From Paenibacillus sp. A3 (GTDB lineage Bacteria > Bacillota > Bacilli > Paenibacillales > NBRC-103111), in contig NZ_JTHN01000048.1 in assembly GCF_001399685.1 (NCBI RefSeq), forward strand, positions 1 to 45,705: a DNA stretch of 45,705 nt, given 5' to 3'. The notes under the pieces are model-generated. The model saw only the letters and a program-made list of their open reading frames with translations. It did not search any database and was not told where the DNA came from. Within the stretch, counting starts at the first letter, position 1; every line of letters begins with the position of its first letter. Made by a program: the position numbers and the translations under genes. Shown here piece by piece: positions 1-9,436 of the stretch.

Positions 1-1
1 C

Positions 2-616
2 GAGCTAAAACAAAACGGGACGCTGGTGGATGCCGAAAAGCTGAAGCCGATCCTCTTGGAGCACACAAACAGCATTCGTGACGAAATTGGGCGCCAACAA
101 AAGCTTCTGGCTGCGGTTCAGCGCATGGTCGATTATATTTCCATTACGGGAGGAACGAACATGGAACCGAAGCTGGTGAAGAAAGCCGCTTTTACCGTTG
201 TCGGGATGGAGTGGAACAACAAAAGCAGCGAAGGCGGCATTCCCCAATTGTGGGACCGATTCGTACCGCGGGAGGATGAGATTCAGGGGAAATTGCAGCC
301 GGACGTCTCGTATGGCGTCTGCATCCCCGGTTCGAACGGAGATTTCTCGTATATTGCCGGCTATGAGACGGCGGGAGAACACATTCCGAACGGTATGATG
401 ACATTCACGGTGCCGGAACAAACCTATGCCGTGTTTACCCACACCGGCAGTCTGAGCCGTCTTGGAGAGACGATGGAATTAATCTATAGCAAGTGGCTTC
501 CCCTGCACGGCCTTGAGCCGTCGCAAGGCATGGACCTCGAAGTATATGACGAACGGTTTACCGGGCCGGAAGATGAACAAACCCAAATCGATTTGTACAT
601 CCCGGTGAAGCCTTAA
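2..616 (+). CDS. MerR-type regulator, C-terminal part with GyrI-like effector domain (5' truncated by window)
   Basis: The frame is open from base 2, so the gene enters from outside the window; a GTG at 26 is only an internal codon. The first ~45 visible residues form an amphipathic helix like the dimerisation coiled coil of MerR-family regulators. After a short linker come about 150 residues of a GyrI-like (AraC/BmrR-type) effector-binding domain, with the motifs VVGMEW, IPQLWDRF, YIAGYE and the closing DLYIPVKP. Such domains bind small hydrophobic ligands and switch a drug-efflux or stress promoter. The DNA-binding winged helix expected upstream is not visible, so the family (MerR, AraC or stand-alone) is inferred from the coiled coil. 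The next gene is co-directional about 60 bp on. Confidence 0.75.
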   Translation, partial: ELKQNGTLVDAEKLKPILLEHTNSIRDEIGRQQKLLAAVQRMVDYISITGGTNMEPKLVKKAAFTVVGMEWNNKSSEGGIPQLWDRFVPREDEIQGKLQPDVSYGVCIPGSNGDFSYIAGYETAGEHIPNGMMTFTVPEQTYAVFTHTGSLSRLGETMELIYSKWLPLHGLEPSQGMDLEVYDERFTGPEDEQTQIDLYIPVKP

Positions 617-678
617 ATTCTCCCCCCGTCAAGCGGCGGTATGGATCGCCATCTATCAAAGGAGGCAAAGATCTCACG

Positions 679-1626
679 ATGGTCAATCAAAAGACGCTTT
701 CGCACCTTACCTACACGGGCTCCGGCCCGTACTGCTACGCGAATTCCTTCGCGATGATGTTCGGCGCGGGCGCGCCCTCTCCGGCCGTGATCGAGTTCGC
801 TACCGGCAGCCCGTTCGGGATGCAGCTGATCGGCGGCACGCTGCCGTTCTTCGATCCGTACGGCTGGGACCCCGAGGCGGGCTTCGACGACGCGCTGACC
901 GCCCTGGGCTGGACGTCCACGGTTGCCAAAGGCGGCGACGCCGACGAGGCCCTCGCCCGCCTCAAGGCGTCCCTGTCGGACGGTCCGGTGTGGATCGGCC
1001 CGCTGGAGATGGGACATCTGCGGCATCAACCGGAAATGACCGGACCGATCGGCGCCGACCATTACGTCGTCGTCCTTGAGGTGAACGACGAGCGCGTGCT
1101 CATGCACGACCCGCAGGGCTACCCGTACGTTTCGCTGCCGTTGAGCGACTTCATGACGGCCTGGCGAGCCGAGACGCTCAGCTACGGCGAACCGTACACG
1201 ATGCGCACCGGCTTCACCCGGCTCGCGGAAGTCTCTGAGGCAGATGCCATAAGAGCGTCGATCCCTGCCGCGATCCGCTGGCTGTCGATGGACGGCGGTC
1301 ACAACACGCCGGCTGGCACCCTCGGCAACGGCGAAGCCGCCGAAGGGCTCGCGGCGTTCATCGAGAGCGGCTGCAGCAGAGAGCTTCGCGGCCACCTGAT
1401 TTACTTCGCGGTCCGGGTCGGCGCTCGCCGCGCCGCGGATGCCGCCACCTGCCTGACGCGCGCCGGATACGCCGAAGCCTCGCGGATCGCAGCCGAGCAG
1501 GCGCTGCTCATCGGTTCGCTGCAGCACCCGCTGGTCACCGGCGACGACGCCGCGGCGGCCGCCACGCTTCGGGCGCTCGCTCCGACGTACGCCCAGCTGC
1601 TGGCGGCGCTGGAAAGCGGAAGCTGA
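679..1626 (+). CDS. Papain-fold (BtrH/C39-like) putative cysteine peptidase or acyltransferase
   Basis: 315 residues starting at ATG 679 behind a GGAGG site. The N-terminal half has the layout of BtrH-type/peptidase C39-like papain folds: a nucleophile candidate Cys19 in the segment PYCYANS, a His128 in GADHYVVV, and an Asp144 in MHDPQGYPY, which together would make a Cys-His-Asp triad. The remaining ~170 residues are Ala-rich, probably helical and unassigned. BtrH-N proteins are known as acyl-transfer enzymes in butirosin synthesis and C39 enzymes as peptidases; which applies here cannot be told. No signal peptide or membrane segment is visible. The gene is notably GC-rich compared with its neighbours and ends just before a strong terminator. 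Confidence 0.6.
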   Translation: MVNQKTLSHLTYTGSGPYCYANSFAMMFGAGAPSPAVIEFATGSPFGMQLIGGTLPFFDPYGWDPEAGFDDALTALGWTSTVAKGGDADEALARLKASLSDGPVWIGPLEMGHLRHQPEMTGPIGADHYVVVLEVNDERVLMHDPQGYPYVSLPLSDFMTAWRAETLSYGEPYTMRTGFTRLAEVSEADAIRASIPAAIRWLSMDGGHNTPAGTLGNGEAAEGLAAFIESGCSRELRGHLIYFAVRVGARRAADAATCLTRAGYAEASRIAAEQALLIGSLQHPLVTGDDAAAAATLRALAPTYAQLLAALESGS

Positions 1627-1645
1627 GATCAAGCATAACTAAGAA

Positions 1646-1701
1646 GCAGGCCGATCCTCAGTTTTCTTGCAGCGTGGAGGATCGGCCTGCTTTTTTCTTT
1701 T
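1646..1701 (+). terminator. Rho-independent terminator after the papain-fold gene
   Basis: A perfect 14-bp stem (1646-1659 with 1677-1690, GCAGGCCGATCCTC and its complement) has a 17-nt loop and is followed by a T-rich tail TTTTTTCTTTT on the plus strand. It separates the plus-strand gene from the convergent SgrR-like gene and may also stop minus-strand transcripts, although the tail on that side is weaker. Confidence 0.9.
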
Positions 1702-1714
1702 ATCTCGCTCACGT

Positions 1715-3550
1715 TCAAGACGAGACATGCGGATGAAACCAAATCTTATGGAAATCAAGCCAGCCTGAAGCATTAATGGTAACTCCGCGAACCGATTTAT
1801 GAAACGAAGTATTGCTTTTCTTTTGGATAAGATACAGGACGGAATATGTCTGCCATATCAGATTTTCCACATCCGCCAGTTTGCGCTGGCGTTCTTTCTC
1901 GTCGGATTCGCGAAAAATAGATACGGCCGCTTTTTTTACAGCCTCCGCCATGGGCTCGTCAAACGCAGACAAGAAGTAATTTTTTTGTAGATACATCTCC
2001 AACTCGCATACCTCGTCATTGCTAAAGATGTTCCCAAACAATAGACAGTCATGCTGCGGCAAAGAAGGGTGTACCGCGAATTCGGACGGATCTGTAATTT
2101 GTATTTCCAAATGGACTCCAAAAGACTCGCAGCGCTCCCGAATCCAAACGGCGTCTTCCTCGTGATATTCGGTTGTCAGCAAACGGAACGCTTCCCCCTG
2201 ATAGCCGCTTGCCTTCAACAGGGCCAAAATTTCCGAGCGACTTACGCTGGAATTCGCTGCCGTTATTTCACCGGAGACCGGATGGTATGGACGGAATCCC
2301 TGTGCGGGAAAAATCCGGTCGCCCCCCAACTCGGCAATCATCTGTTCTCTATCGATGATGTGATGAAGAGCTTGCCGGAATTTTGGATGGTTTTGCGGAC
2401 CGCTCTTCCACTGGTTAAATACAAGCAAACTGCAGCAGCAGAACAACGTTTCCATATCAAGCCAATCGCTGTTCCCTTTTATCAAAGCATCCCGCTGCGC
2501 TTTGGAGGCATCCCCGTGCGAAATCATAACCGATGTCCAATCAGGCTCCTTCAAGCGGCCGGTTTCCATTTCGGGGAAGATAAGAACCTCGACGCGATCC
2601 AGGTGCGGCCTGCCATGAAAATGTGCCGGAAATGCCTCCAAAATACAGATTCCCTCATTTAGGCGAACCATTCGAAAAGGGCCTGTTCCTACCGGTTTTT
2701 TCCCAAATTCCGCTTCGCCTGCTCGTACAATCTCTTCGGGAACAATACTTGCGGGAATGGTGGAAAGAAACCGCAGAAACAAATAATTCGGTTCTTTTAA
2801 ACGGATGCGTACCGTTTTATGGTCTATTGCCTCGATCTTCTCGATGTCTTGAAACATCCAGCTCGATTCAAATCGTTCAGGATTCAATCGAAGCCGATCC
2901 AGTGAAAAAACGACATCATGAGCAGTCAGTTCCCGCCCATGATGGAACATGACGCTTTTTTTCAAATGGAACGTCCACTCTCTGGCATCGACGCTGCTTT
3001 CCCAGGAATGCGCGATACAAGGTGTGACGGTCCGGCTTTCCTGATCGTATTCGACCAACGTATTGAACAATTGGCCTACCATGTGAGCATCGAAATTATA
3101 ATAAATCAGTCCGGGGTCAAGCGTTAAAATCGAACGGTACACAGGAAAACGCAGCGTGTCCTGCAGCTTATTCGAAACGGCCTGTGTGGAAAACCCCATT
3201 CCTTCCGACAGCCAATCCATAAACTGCTCTTTGACAGCGGCCGCCCCGAAACGATTCATCAGCTCCATCGCTTCCTTTACATTCCCCTGCCCCATCCTAA
3301 GCTTAACTTCCCGAAGGAGGATTTCGCCCGAATCCGTAAGCAATGTCAACACGGACGTATGACCGCGGCCCCGCCCGGCTTTCCACTCAATCCAGCCCAG
3401 CTCGCAAAGCTTACGGACAATCAGTTTCGCGTATCGGGGCGTACAGTACCATATCCCGGTAAGCTTATCGACCGTAACCGAGAAGGGCTTGCCGACCTCA
3501 TGGTTGTTAAAATATTGGCGCAGCTCTAAAAAGTGCGGGACCGTCAGCAT
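1715..3550 (-). CDS. SgrR-family transcriptional regulator with solute-binding domain
   Basis: An N-terminal winged helix (about the first 85 residues, with the typical LRQYFNN start and a WKAGRGRGHTSVLTLL wing) is followed by a long family-5 extracellular-solute-binding domain (YRSILTLDPGLIYYN, TPCIAHSWE, WTFHLKKSVMFHHG, HDVVFSLDRL). This is the SgrR architecture: cytoplasmic regulators whose binding-protein-like domain senses a small molecule. The frame opens at ATG 3598, but ATG 3550 has GAGG six bases upstream and gives the N terminus usual for the family, so it is preferred. Upstream and divergent lies an MFS exporter, the same pairing as E. coli sgrR-setA, which suggests the pump is its target. 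Confidence 0.85.
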   Translation of the reverse strand: MLTVPHFLELRQYFNNHEVGKPFSVTVDKLTGIWYCTPRYAKLIVRKLCELGWIEWKAGRGRGHTSVLTLLTDSGEILLREVKLRMGQGNVKEAMELMNRFGAAAVKEQFMDWLSEGMGFSTQAVSNKLQDTLRFPVYRSILTLDPGLIYYNFDAHMVGQLFNTLVEYDQESRTVTPCIAHSWESSVDAREWTFHLKKSVMFHHGRELTAHDVVFSLDRLRLNPERFESSWMFQDIEKIEAIDHKTVRIRLKEPNYLFLRFLSTIPASIVPEEIVRAGEAEFGKKPVGTGPFRMVRLNEGICILEAFPAHFHGRPHLDRVEVLIFPEMETGRLKEPDWTSVMISHGDASKAQRDALIKGNSDWLDMETLFCCCSLLVFNQWKSGPQNHPKFRQALHHIIDREQMIAELGGDRIFPAQGFRPYHPVSGEITAANSSVSRSEILALLKASGYQGEAFRLLTTEYHEEDAVWIRERCESFGVHLEIQITDPSEFAVHPSLPQHDCLLFGNIFSNDEVCELEMYLQKNYFLSAFDEPMAEAVKKAAVSIFRESDEKERQRKLADVENLIWQTYSVLYLIQKKSNTSFHKSVRGVTINASGWLDFHKIWFHPHVSS

Positions 3551-3676
3551 ATCGAACCTCATTTCTACTAAAAAGGTGAACTGATTTAAACAAATCATAC
3601 TCTTTTTATACCTTTTTTAATAGCTATACTGAAGTTAGGGAAGACGAAACAGCAGAGGGTGAAGAAGAGGATGAAC

Positions 3677-4927
3677 ATGATCTTAAAAAAGCGGTTAAAT
3701 ATGCCCCGATTTCATCCGGTAGCATGGGGAGTTATTATCGGAACCTTCCTGTCACGCACAGGATTTTTTATGACACTTCCATTTTTGGGTATTTATTTGG
3801 GCAAAGTCAAGGGAATCGATCCGGCAACCGTTGGGGCCATTTTAGCGGTAAGCTTATTGGTCGGAACGATGAGCAGCTTTGTCGGAGGAGCATTATCGGA
3901 TCGTTTGGGCAGATATCCGGTTATGATTTCTTCGATGGCCGCCTGGAGTCTTGTCTTGATAGGCTTCGCCTTTGCCGCCGAAACCTGGTCTTTCTTCTTA
4001 TTGAGTGCGATAAACGGTCTCTGCCGCAGTGTTTTTGAACCGACCGCCAGAGCCCTGTTGGCCGACGTAACTCCTTCCGAACATCGTGCTGACGCCTTTA
4101 ATGCGAGATATTTTGCCATCAATATAGGAGGAGCTATAGGACCATTAGTAGGCTTGAAGCTTGGAGCAGGCGGTTCTTCCTCGCTTTTGCCGTTTTTCGC
4201 CAGTGCTGTGATTTTCTTTATTTACGCCATAGTTTTGGTGATTTTCATGGTCACGTTCAAGCAAAAGCTTCATGAGAAATCGGCATCGATCACGATGAAC
4301 CAAATGGCACGAATTATTTTTACCGACAAAATATTCCTCTATTTTCTTTTGGGTAATGTATTTGTAGCAGGAGCCTATTCCCACTTGGATACCACCTTAT
4401 CGCAATTTATTGGTCATGACCGGGTCGAATCGTATTCGTTTCTTTTCGTGATCAATACGCTTTCCGTATTGGTATTGCAATATCCTCTTGCCAAGCTGAT
4501 GAAGCGCTTCTCTTCATTAACGGCATTGAAAGCCGGGTGCCTGTTATTTGGGTTGGGTCTGTTCGGGTTTGGGGTTTTTGACAATATTTTGATGCTCGCC
4601 TTGTCGATGGTCGTTTTTACGACTGGCGAAATCTTATGTTTTGTCATTGGAGATGTGCTTATCGGTGAAATTGCACCGGAACATTTGAGAGGGGCCTATT
4701 ATGGCGCCAGCGGATTGGCATTTATCGGGCAGAGTGTGTGCGCTTGGATTGGCGGTATTTTACTGAGCGTATTAGGCTTCGGGCAAGGTCCTGTCCTATT
4801 CGCGATCCTCATGCTTTTGGCATTTATCGCATTTCCATTCTTCCATCGAGGGCAACATCTTTGGGAACAACGGCAGGGCCTTGAGAAAACAAATGGTTTG
4901 ATAGCGGGGATTGAGCAGCAGAAGTAA
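3677..4927 (+). CDS. Major facilitator superfamily exporter
   Basis: About 416 residues with roughly twelve hydrophobic segments. The MFS signature between TM2 and TM3 is present as GGALSDRLGRYPVM, preceded by a TM1 of the drug/H+ antiporter type (GTFLSRTGFFMTLPFLGIYL). Membrane efflux of a drug or sugar-like compound is the likely role; the substrate is not readable. In-frame starts exist at GTG 3659, ATG 3671 and ATG 3677; only 3677 has a well-spaced Shine-Dalgarno (AAGAAGAGG, six bases). It is divergent from the SgrR-like gene across about 125 bp, and expression is probably controlled by that regulator. Confidence 0.85.
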   Translation: MILKKRLNMPRFHPVAWGVIIGTFLSRTGFFMTLPFLGIYLGKVKGIDPATVGAILAVSLLVGTMSSFVGGALSDRLGRYPVMISSMAAWSLVLIGFAFAAETWSFFLLSAINGLCRSVFEPTARALLADVTPSEHRADAFNARYFAINIGGAIGPLVGLKLGAGGSSSLLPFFASAVIFFIYAIVLVIFMVTFKQKLHEKSASITMNQMARIIFTDKIFLYFLLGNVFVAGAYSHLDTTLSQFIGHDRVESYSFLFVINTLSVLVLQYPLAKLMKRFSSLTALKAGCLLFGLGLFGFGVFDNILMLALSMVVFTTGEILCFVIGDVLIGEIAPEHLRGAYYGASGLAFIGQSVCAWIGGILLSVLGFGQGPVLFAILMLLAFIAFPFFHRGQHLWEQRQGLEKTNGLIAGIEQQK

Positions 4928-4938
4928 CTATCCCTCTT

Positions 4939-4982
4939 AAAAAGGCTTCGCAAATGATAAGATCATCTTGCGAAGCCTTTTT
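4939..4982. terminator. Bidirectional terminator between MFS and cysI
   Basis: A 15-bp perfect stem (4939-4953 with 4968-4982; AAAAAGGCTTCGCAA and its complement) has A-tract and T-tract flanks, so it gives a GC core with a U-tail when read from either strand. It lies between the convergent MFS and sulfite reductase genes. Confidence 0.9.
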
Positions 4983-4998
4983 AGGTTTGTGCAGTCGG

Positions 4999-6720
4999 TT
5001 ACTCGTGAAAATCAAGTCCCGAACGAACTTCCTTCACGTATCCGGCGCGAATCACGAAGTCACCGAAATGCTCGCCTTCCTCGCGTTCCTTCGCATAGCG
5101 GTTCAAGATGGGCCGAAGCTCCGCAAGAATTTGCGTCTCGTCAATATTTTCGCGGTACATTTTATTGAGCCGGTTGCCGGAGAAGCCGCCGCCCAAATAC
5201 ATGTTATATCTCCCCGGGGCCTTGCCGATAAAGGAAAGCTCCGCAAGCGCGGGCCGGGCGCATCCGTTCGGACAGCCGGTCATCCGAATGACAATCTCCT
5301 CTTCGCGCAATCCCGCCTCATCCAAGATCGATTCGATCTTGTCCAGCAGCGTAGGCAAATAGCGCTCCGATTCGGCCATCGCCAATCCACAGGTCGGCAG
5401 CGCCACACAGGCCATCGAGTTTCTGCGCAGCGCGGAATAGTGAATGCCGTCGGTCAGCCCGTATTCCTTAATGAGTTCCTCAACTTTTTTCTTCTTCTGG
5501 GCCGATACATTGCCGATGATCAGGTTCTGATTCGGCGTCAGACGGAAATCCCCGCTGTGCACCTTGGCAATTTCCCGCAACCCGGTCATCAAGGGGTAAT
5601 TGTCCTCGTCCTTCACCCGGCCGTTCTGAATAAAGAGAGTGAAATGCCATTTGCCGTTGCTTCCCTTCACCCAGCCGTAACGGTCTCCATTGTGGTCAAA
5701 ATGATAAGGACGCGCTTCCTCCAGCTTCCACCCCAACCGCTGATGAAGCTCATCGATAAACCATTCCAAGCCGCGGTCATCGATCGTGTACTTGAACCGG
5801 GCATGCTTTCGCACCGAACGGTCTCCATAATCCCTTTGGATCGTGACGGTCTTCTCGGCCACGTCGACCACCTGCTCCGGTGTGACAAAACCGATCACCC
5901 GCGCCAGCTGCGGATACGTTTGCGGATCGCCGTGCGTCATTCCCATGCCTCCGCCGACAGCCACGTTGAAGCCCAGCAGCCGCCCTTTCTCATGAATCGC
6001 GATGAAGCCAAGATCCTGAGAAAAGACATCGACGTCATTGGAAGGCGGCACGGCAATGCCGATCTTGAACTTACGCGGCAAATAAACAGGTCCGTAAATC
6101 GGTTCTTGCTCTTCTCCATCGCGGCTGTCGACAACCTTCTCTTCATCCAGCCAAATTTCGTGATAGGCTCTGGTTCGCGGATCAAGATGGTGGCTGATCT
6201 TCTTGGCCCATTCGTACACCTGCTCGTGGATTTCGGAAACGTACGGGTTCGGATTGCACATCACGTTACGATTGACGTCCCCGCATGCCGCAAGCGTGCT
6301 TAACAGCGCTTCGTTGACTTCCTTGATGACATTTTTCATGTTCCACTTGATCACGCCGTGAAGCTGGAACGACTGACGGGTCGTGAGACGAATCGTTCCG
6401 TTCGCATATTGCTGCGCAATACGGTCCATCATCAGCCATTGCTCCGGCGTAACGACCCCACCGGCAGCCCTCACGCGCACCATGAACTGATAGGCCGGCT
6501 CCAGCTTCTGTTTATTCCTCTCGTTGCGTAGATCCCGGTCATCCTGCATATAGCTTCCGTGAAATTTCATCAAGCGGTTATCATCCTCGGGAATGGAGCC
6601 CGTGATTCTGTCAGTGAGCGTGTCCGCAAGAGATCCCCGCAGGTAGTCGCTTCGCTTCTTGATCTCCTCTACATCGCTATGAGGCGCACTATTTGCTGAA
6701 AGTAAATTGTTTTCGCTCAT
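4999..6720 (-). CDS. cysI: Assimilatory sulfite reductase (NADPH) hemoprotein beta subunit
   Basis: 573 residues, the usual length for CysI. It performs the six-electron reduction of sulfite to sulfide for cysteine synthesis in the cytoplasm. The [4Fe-4S]/siroheme cysteines are all present: Cys438 and Cys444 (CVALPTC) and Cys483 and Cys487 (GCPNGC). Substrate and siroheme motifs include [26 protein letters not shown] and [13 protein letters not shown] 6720 is preceded by a GAGGGG site. The gene follows cysJ by 35 bp on the same strand, so the two subunits are co-transcribed and end at the bidirectional terminator. Confidence 0.97.
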   Translation of the reverse strand: MSENNLLSANSAPHSDVEEIKKRSDYLRGSLADTLTDRITGSIPEDDNRLMKFHGSYMQDDRDLRNERNKQKLEPAYQFMVRVRAAGGVVTPEQWLMMDRIAQQYANGTIRLTTRQSFQLHGVIKWNMKNVIKEVNEALLSTLAACGDVNRNVMCNPNPYVSEIHEQVYEWAKKISHHLDPRTRAYHEIWLDEEKVVDSRDGEEQEPIYGPVYLPRKFKIGIAVPPSNDVDVFSQDLGFIAIHEKGRLLGFNVAVGGGMGMTHGDPQTYPQLARVIGFVTPEQVVDVAEKTVTIQRDYGDRSVRKHARFKYTIDDRGLEWFIDELHQRLGWKLEEARPYHFDHNGDRYGWVKGSNGKWHFTLFIQNGRVKDEDNYPLMTGLREIAKVHSGDFRLTPNQNLIIGNVSAQKKKKVEELIKEYGLTDGIHYSALRRNSMACVALPTCGLAMAESERYLPTLLDKIESILDEAGLREEEIVIRMTGCPNGCARPALAELSFIGKAPGRYNMYLGGGFSGNRLNKMYRENIDETQILAELRPILNRYAKEREEGEHFGDFVIRAGYVKEVRSGLDFHE

Positions 6721-6755
6721 GTCCCTATCCCCTCTCGTTATCTTTGAGCCTGAAC

Positions 6756-8564
6756 TCAGTAGACATCTCGCTGATAACGTTTGTCCTGTTGCAATCGTGC
6801 CAAATACTCCGCAGCGGCTTCGGAGCTAATTCCGCCCTCCCGCTCGATAATGGTGGCGAGAGCGGCATGAACGTCATGCGCCATGTGCTTTTCGTCTCCG
6901 CATACGTAGATGCTGGCTCCTTCCTCAAGCCATTGATACAATTCCTTGCCGTGCTCAAGAATTCGGTGCTGCACATAAACCTTCTCATCCGTATCACGGG
7001 AAAACGCCACATCCATGCGGGTCAGCACGCCATCTTTCAGCCAACGCTGCCACTCGACCTGATAGAGGAAATCCGTGGAGAAATGGCGGTCGCCAAAAAA
7101 CAGCCACGTCTTGCCCTGTGCCCCGGTTTCTTCCCGTTCGCCCAAGAAAGCCCGGAACGGAGCAGCGCCTGTGCCGGGTCCGATCATGATGACCGGCGTA
7201 TCCGGATTTTGCGGAAGCTTGAAGTTCGGATTGTGCTGGATAAATACCGGCAGCGAATCGCCCAGCTCCAAATGCTCAGCGATATAGGTCGAGCATACCC
7301 CGTATCGCTCTCGTCCGTGCGCTTCGTATTGTACCTTCCGGACCGTGAGATGCACCTCGTCCGGGTACGCCTTCGGACTGCTGGAGATGGAATAAAGACG
7401 CGGCGGCAGCTTGCGAAGAATCGATACAAATTGTTTACCGGATACTCCTTTAAGCTGATAATCCTGCACCAAATCCAACAAATCCCGATTTTTGATATAC
7501 GCTCGAAGCTCCTGCTCACGTCCTGGCGCAAGCAGCTCCTGCAGGCCGCTGCCCGGGAACAGAGTTGCCGCTTGTTCCAACAGCGGCTTGGTCAGAACCG
7601 TAATTTCATAATAGCTGGTCAAAGCTTCAAGCAGCGGGCGCTCGCTGCCGTTTTTGTCGACCGGCACGAGTTCCTCCCGGTTCCAATCCAGCGCCTGGAT
7701 CAGTTCGTCGACAAGTCTGGGATGATTCTTCGGATACACGCCCACGCTGTCGCCCGGCTCATACTGGAGATTGGACCCTTCCAGCGAAATCTCCAGGTGA
7801 CGCGTTTCCCGGTCCGATCCGCGGCCGTTCAGATTCAAATTTTCAAGCACTGCGGCTTGAAACGGGTTCGACCTGGAATATTCCGTCTGCTGCGTCTCGC
7901 TCCGGACCGCTGCACCGCCGCCGCTTGCCAAGGACGGAGCCGCCGCGGCCTCGTTCAGAGAGGCCAGGACCTGATTCATCCACTCCGCCGCAGAATCCTC
8001 GAAATCCACATCGCAGTCGACGCGCGCAGTAAGCCGTTTGCCTCCGAGCTCCTCAAGACGTTTGTCGAAGTCTTTGCCCGTTTGGCAGAAAAACTCGTAC
8101 GAAGTGTCCCCCAAAGCCAGTACGGAAAACCGCAGGCCTTCCAATTGCGGCGCTCTCTTGCTGTGCAGAAACTCATAGAAAGACAGCGCATTATCCGGCG
8201 GTTCGCCTTCCCCGTGCGTGCTCACTATGATGAGCAGGTTTTCAACCTTCTTAAGCGTATTCGGCTTGAAGTCGCTCATGGAGGAAAGCGTTGGCTGGAG
8301 GCCCTGCTCCTTCAGCTTTTCGCTCAGCTTCTTGGCCAGCTTCTGGCTGTTCCCGGTCTGGGACCCGAATAGCACCGTGACCTCTTTGGAGAGGACCGGT
8401 TGGTTCACGGCCGGAGCAGACGCCGAAGCTTCGGTTTTGTGCAGAGCCGTCAAATAACCGCTCAGCCAAATCTTCTGCACCTCCGTCAGCGTAGGCAGCA
8501 AGCGGTTAAGAAGCTCCACCTGCTCTTGATTAAAAGGACTGTTCATCACCTGTAATATCAACAA
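6756..8564 (-). CDS. cysJ: Sulfite reductase (NADPH) flavoprotein alpha subunit
   Basis: 602 residues. A short N-terminal helix region (MNSPFNQEQ...IWLSGYL, as in Bacillus CysJ) is followed by an FMN flavodoxin domain from about residue 65 ([28 protein letters not shown]) and a ferredoxin-reductase-like half: FAD motif [22 protein letters not shown] motifs [16 protein letters not shown] and [13 protein letters not shown]. It passes electrons from NADPH through FAD and FMN to CysI. The start chosen is TTG 8564, with GAGGTG five bases upstream; an in-frame ATG six codons later has a poorly placed site. First gene of the cysJI operon. Confidence 0.96.
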   Translation of the reverse strand: MLILQVMNSPFNQEQVELLNRLLPTLTEVQKIWLSGYLTALHKTEASASAPAVNQPVLSKEVTVLFGSQTGNSQKLAKKLSEKLKEQGLQPTLSSMSDFKPNTLKKVENLLIIVSTHGEGEPPDNALSFYEFLHSKRAPQLEGLRFSVLALGDTSYEFFCQTGKDFDKRLEELGGKRLTARVDCDVDFEDSAAEWMNQVLASLNEAAAAPSLASGGGAAVRSETQQTEYSRSNPFQAAVLENLNLNGRGSDRETRHLEISLEGSNLQYEPGDSVGVYPKNHPRLVDELIQALDWNREELVPVDKNGSERPLLEALTSYYEITVLTKPLLEQAATLFPGSGLQELLAPGREQELRAYIKNRDLLDLVQDYQLKGVSGKQFVSILRKLPPRLYSISSSPKAYPDEVHLTVRKVQYEAHGRERYGVCSTYIAEHLELGDSLPVFIQHNPNFKLPQNPDTPVIMIGPGTGAAPFRAFLGEREETGAQGKTWLFFGDRHFSTDFLYQVEWQRWLKDGVLTRMDVAFSRDTDEKVYVQHRILEHGKELYQWLEEGASIYVCGDEKHMAHDVHAALATIIEREGGISSEAAAEYLARLQQDKRYQRDVY

Positions 8565-8604
8565 TATGCACCTCGCATAGGATGAAAATAATTCCCAGTA
8601 TTCT

Positions 8605-8632
8605 TATATACTTAATTTTATCTTATCTTCAA
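8605..8632 (-). promoter_or_regulatory. Candidate cysJI promoter
   Basis: On the minus strand TTGAAG (8632-8627) and TATATA (8610-8605) are separated by 16 bases, about 40 bp upstream of the cysJ start. Spacing and sequence fit a SigA promoter. Confidence 0.5.
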
Positions 8633-8679
8633 GCTATCACAGCCGGGTAAATGGATCAATTAAAAGGATTTTATAGCTT

Positions 8680-8698
8680 TTATTAGTTTTGCTGATAA
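8680..8698 (-). promoter_or_regulatory. LysR-type box (TTAT-N11-ATAA) upstream of cysJI
   Basis: TTAT-N11-ATAA on the minus strand, inside a 7-bp inverted repeat with one mismatch, fits the LysR-type T-N11-A motif. In B. subtilis cysJI is activated by the LysR-type regulator CysL, so this could be the equivalent site. It sits somewhat further upstream of the proposed promoter than is typical, which lowers confidence. Confidence 0.3.
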
Positions 8699-8741
8699 AT
8701 CGCCGACCTTACCGGATCGCAAATAAATATTGCCCAACAAA

Positions 8742-8760
8742 CCAATATCCGATATATTGG
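8742..8760. promoter_or_regulatory. Inverted-repeat operator abutting the GntR gene
   Basis: CCAATAT-N5-ATATTGG, perfect 7-bp arms, ends four bases before the ATG of the GntR-family gene. Size and placement fit an autoregulatory operator. Confidence 0.55.
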
Positions 8761-8764
8761 TTTT

Positions 8765-9430
8765 ATGAAAAAAGATCAGATTAAACCCATTCAACGGCTG
8801 TCGTTTAGAGACGAAGTCTATCAAACTTTAAAAAAGTGGATTATTACCTTGGAATTGCATCCCGAAGAACGCTTGAGCGACAAAGAATTGGCGGAGAAAT
8901 TCGGCATTAGCCGCACGCCTGTCAGGGAAGCGCTCAAAAGGCTCGAAGATGAAGGCCTGGTCCAATCCCTTCCGGGATCATCCACGTACGTAGCACCATT
9001 AAATGTAACGGAAGCGAAGCACGCATTTACGGTCGTCGCAGTCTTACACGCTTTAGCGGCAAAGCTCGCATGTCCTGTTTTGAAGGAAACGGATCTTCAA
9101 ACGTTAGAAGCAAGTAATAACGCTTTACAGCTTGCGATTGAACAAGGCGACGTGATTCAGGCTATCGAGGCGGATACGCATTTTCACAAGGTGTTCTTGG
9201 ATGCGGCCGGGAATCCCGAGATCGTACTGGCGCTGGAACGCAGCATCCCGAAAATCCAACGGTTGGAGATATCCCAATTCAATACCCTCAAAGGGTTAAA
9301 TTCCGTGGAACAACACAATCACATGATTGCCGCTTGCCGAAATGGGGAGTATGAAAAGGTTGTCCGTCTTGTCGAAGAAAACTGGCTAAGTCTCGGCGAG
9401 CTGCTAACCCAACCCCCGGAATCGAGGTGA
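8765..9430 (+). CDS. GntR-family (FCD subfamily) transcriptional regulator
   Basis: 221 residues. The N-terminal winged helix has the GntR signature (LSDKELAEKFGISRTPVREALKRLEDEGLV, residues ~37-66), followed by an all-helical FCD ligand domain in which D/H positions such as ADTHFHKVFLDAAGN could bind metal or carboxylate ligands. It probably represses itself and the downstream efflux gene, whose start is only six bases beyond its stop. No convincing Shine-Dalgarno lies before ATG 8765; instead an inverted repeat ends four bases upstream, so the message may be nearly leaderless. Confidence 0.88.
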   Translation: MKKDQIKPIQRLSFRDEVYQTLKKWIITLELHPEERLSDKELAEKFGISRTPVREALKRLEDEGLVQSLPGSSTYVAPLNVTEAKHAFTVVAVLHALAAKLACPVLKETDLQTLEASNNALQLAIEQGDVIQAIEADTHFHKVFLDAAGNPEIVLALERSIPKIQRLEISQFNTLKGLNSVEQHNHMIAACRNGEYEKVVRLVEENWLSLGELLTQPPESR

Positions 9431-9436
9431 GTCCAG

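Noticed and set aside
613-1632. 339-codon minus-strand frame opposite the papain-fold gene
   Set aside because: Arg/Gly-rich composition is typical of an antisense shadow in GC-rich DNA; the plus-strand frame has the ribosome site and the catalytic motifs.
4954-8372. Long plus-strand frames opposite cysI and cysJ
   Set aside because: Antisense shadows of well-recognised sulfite reductase genes, with no motif and no ribosome site.
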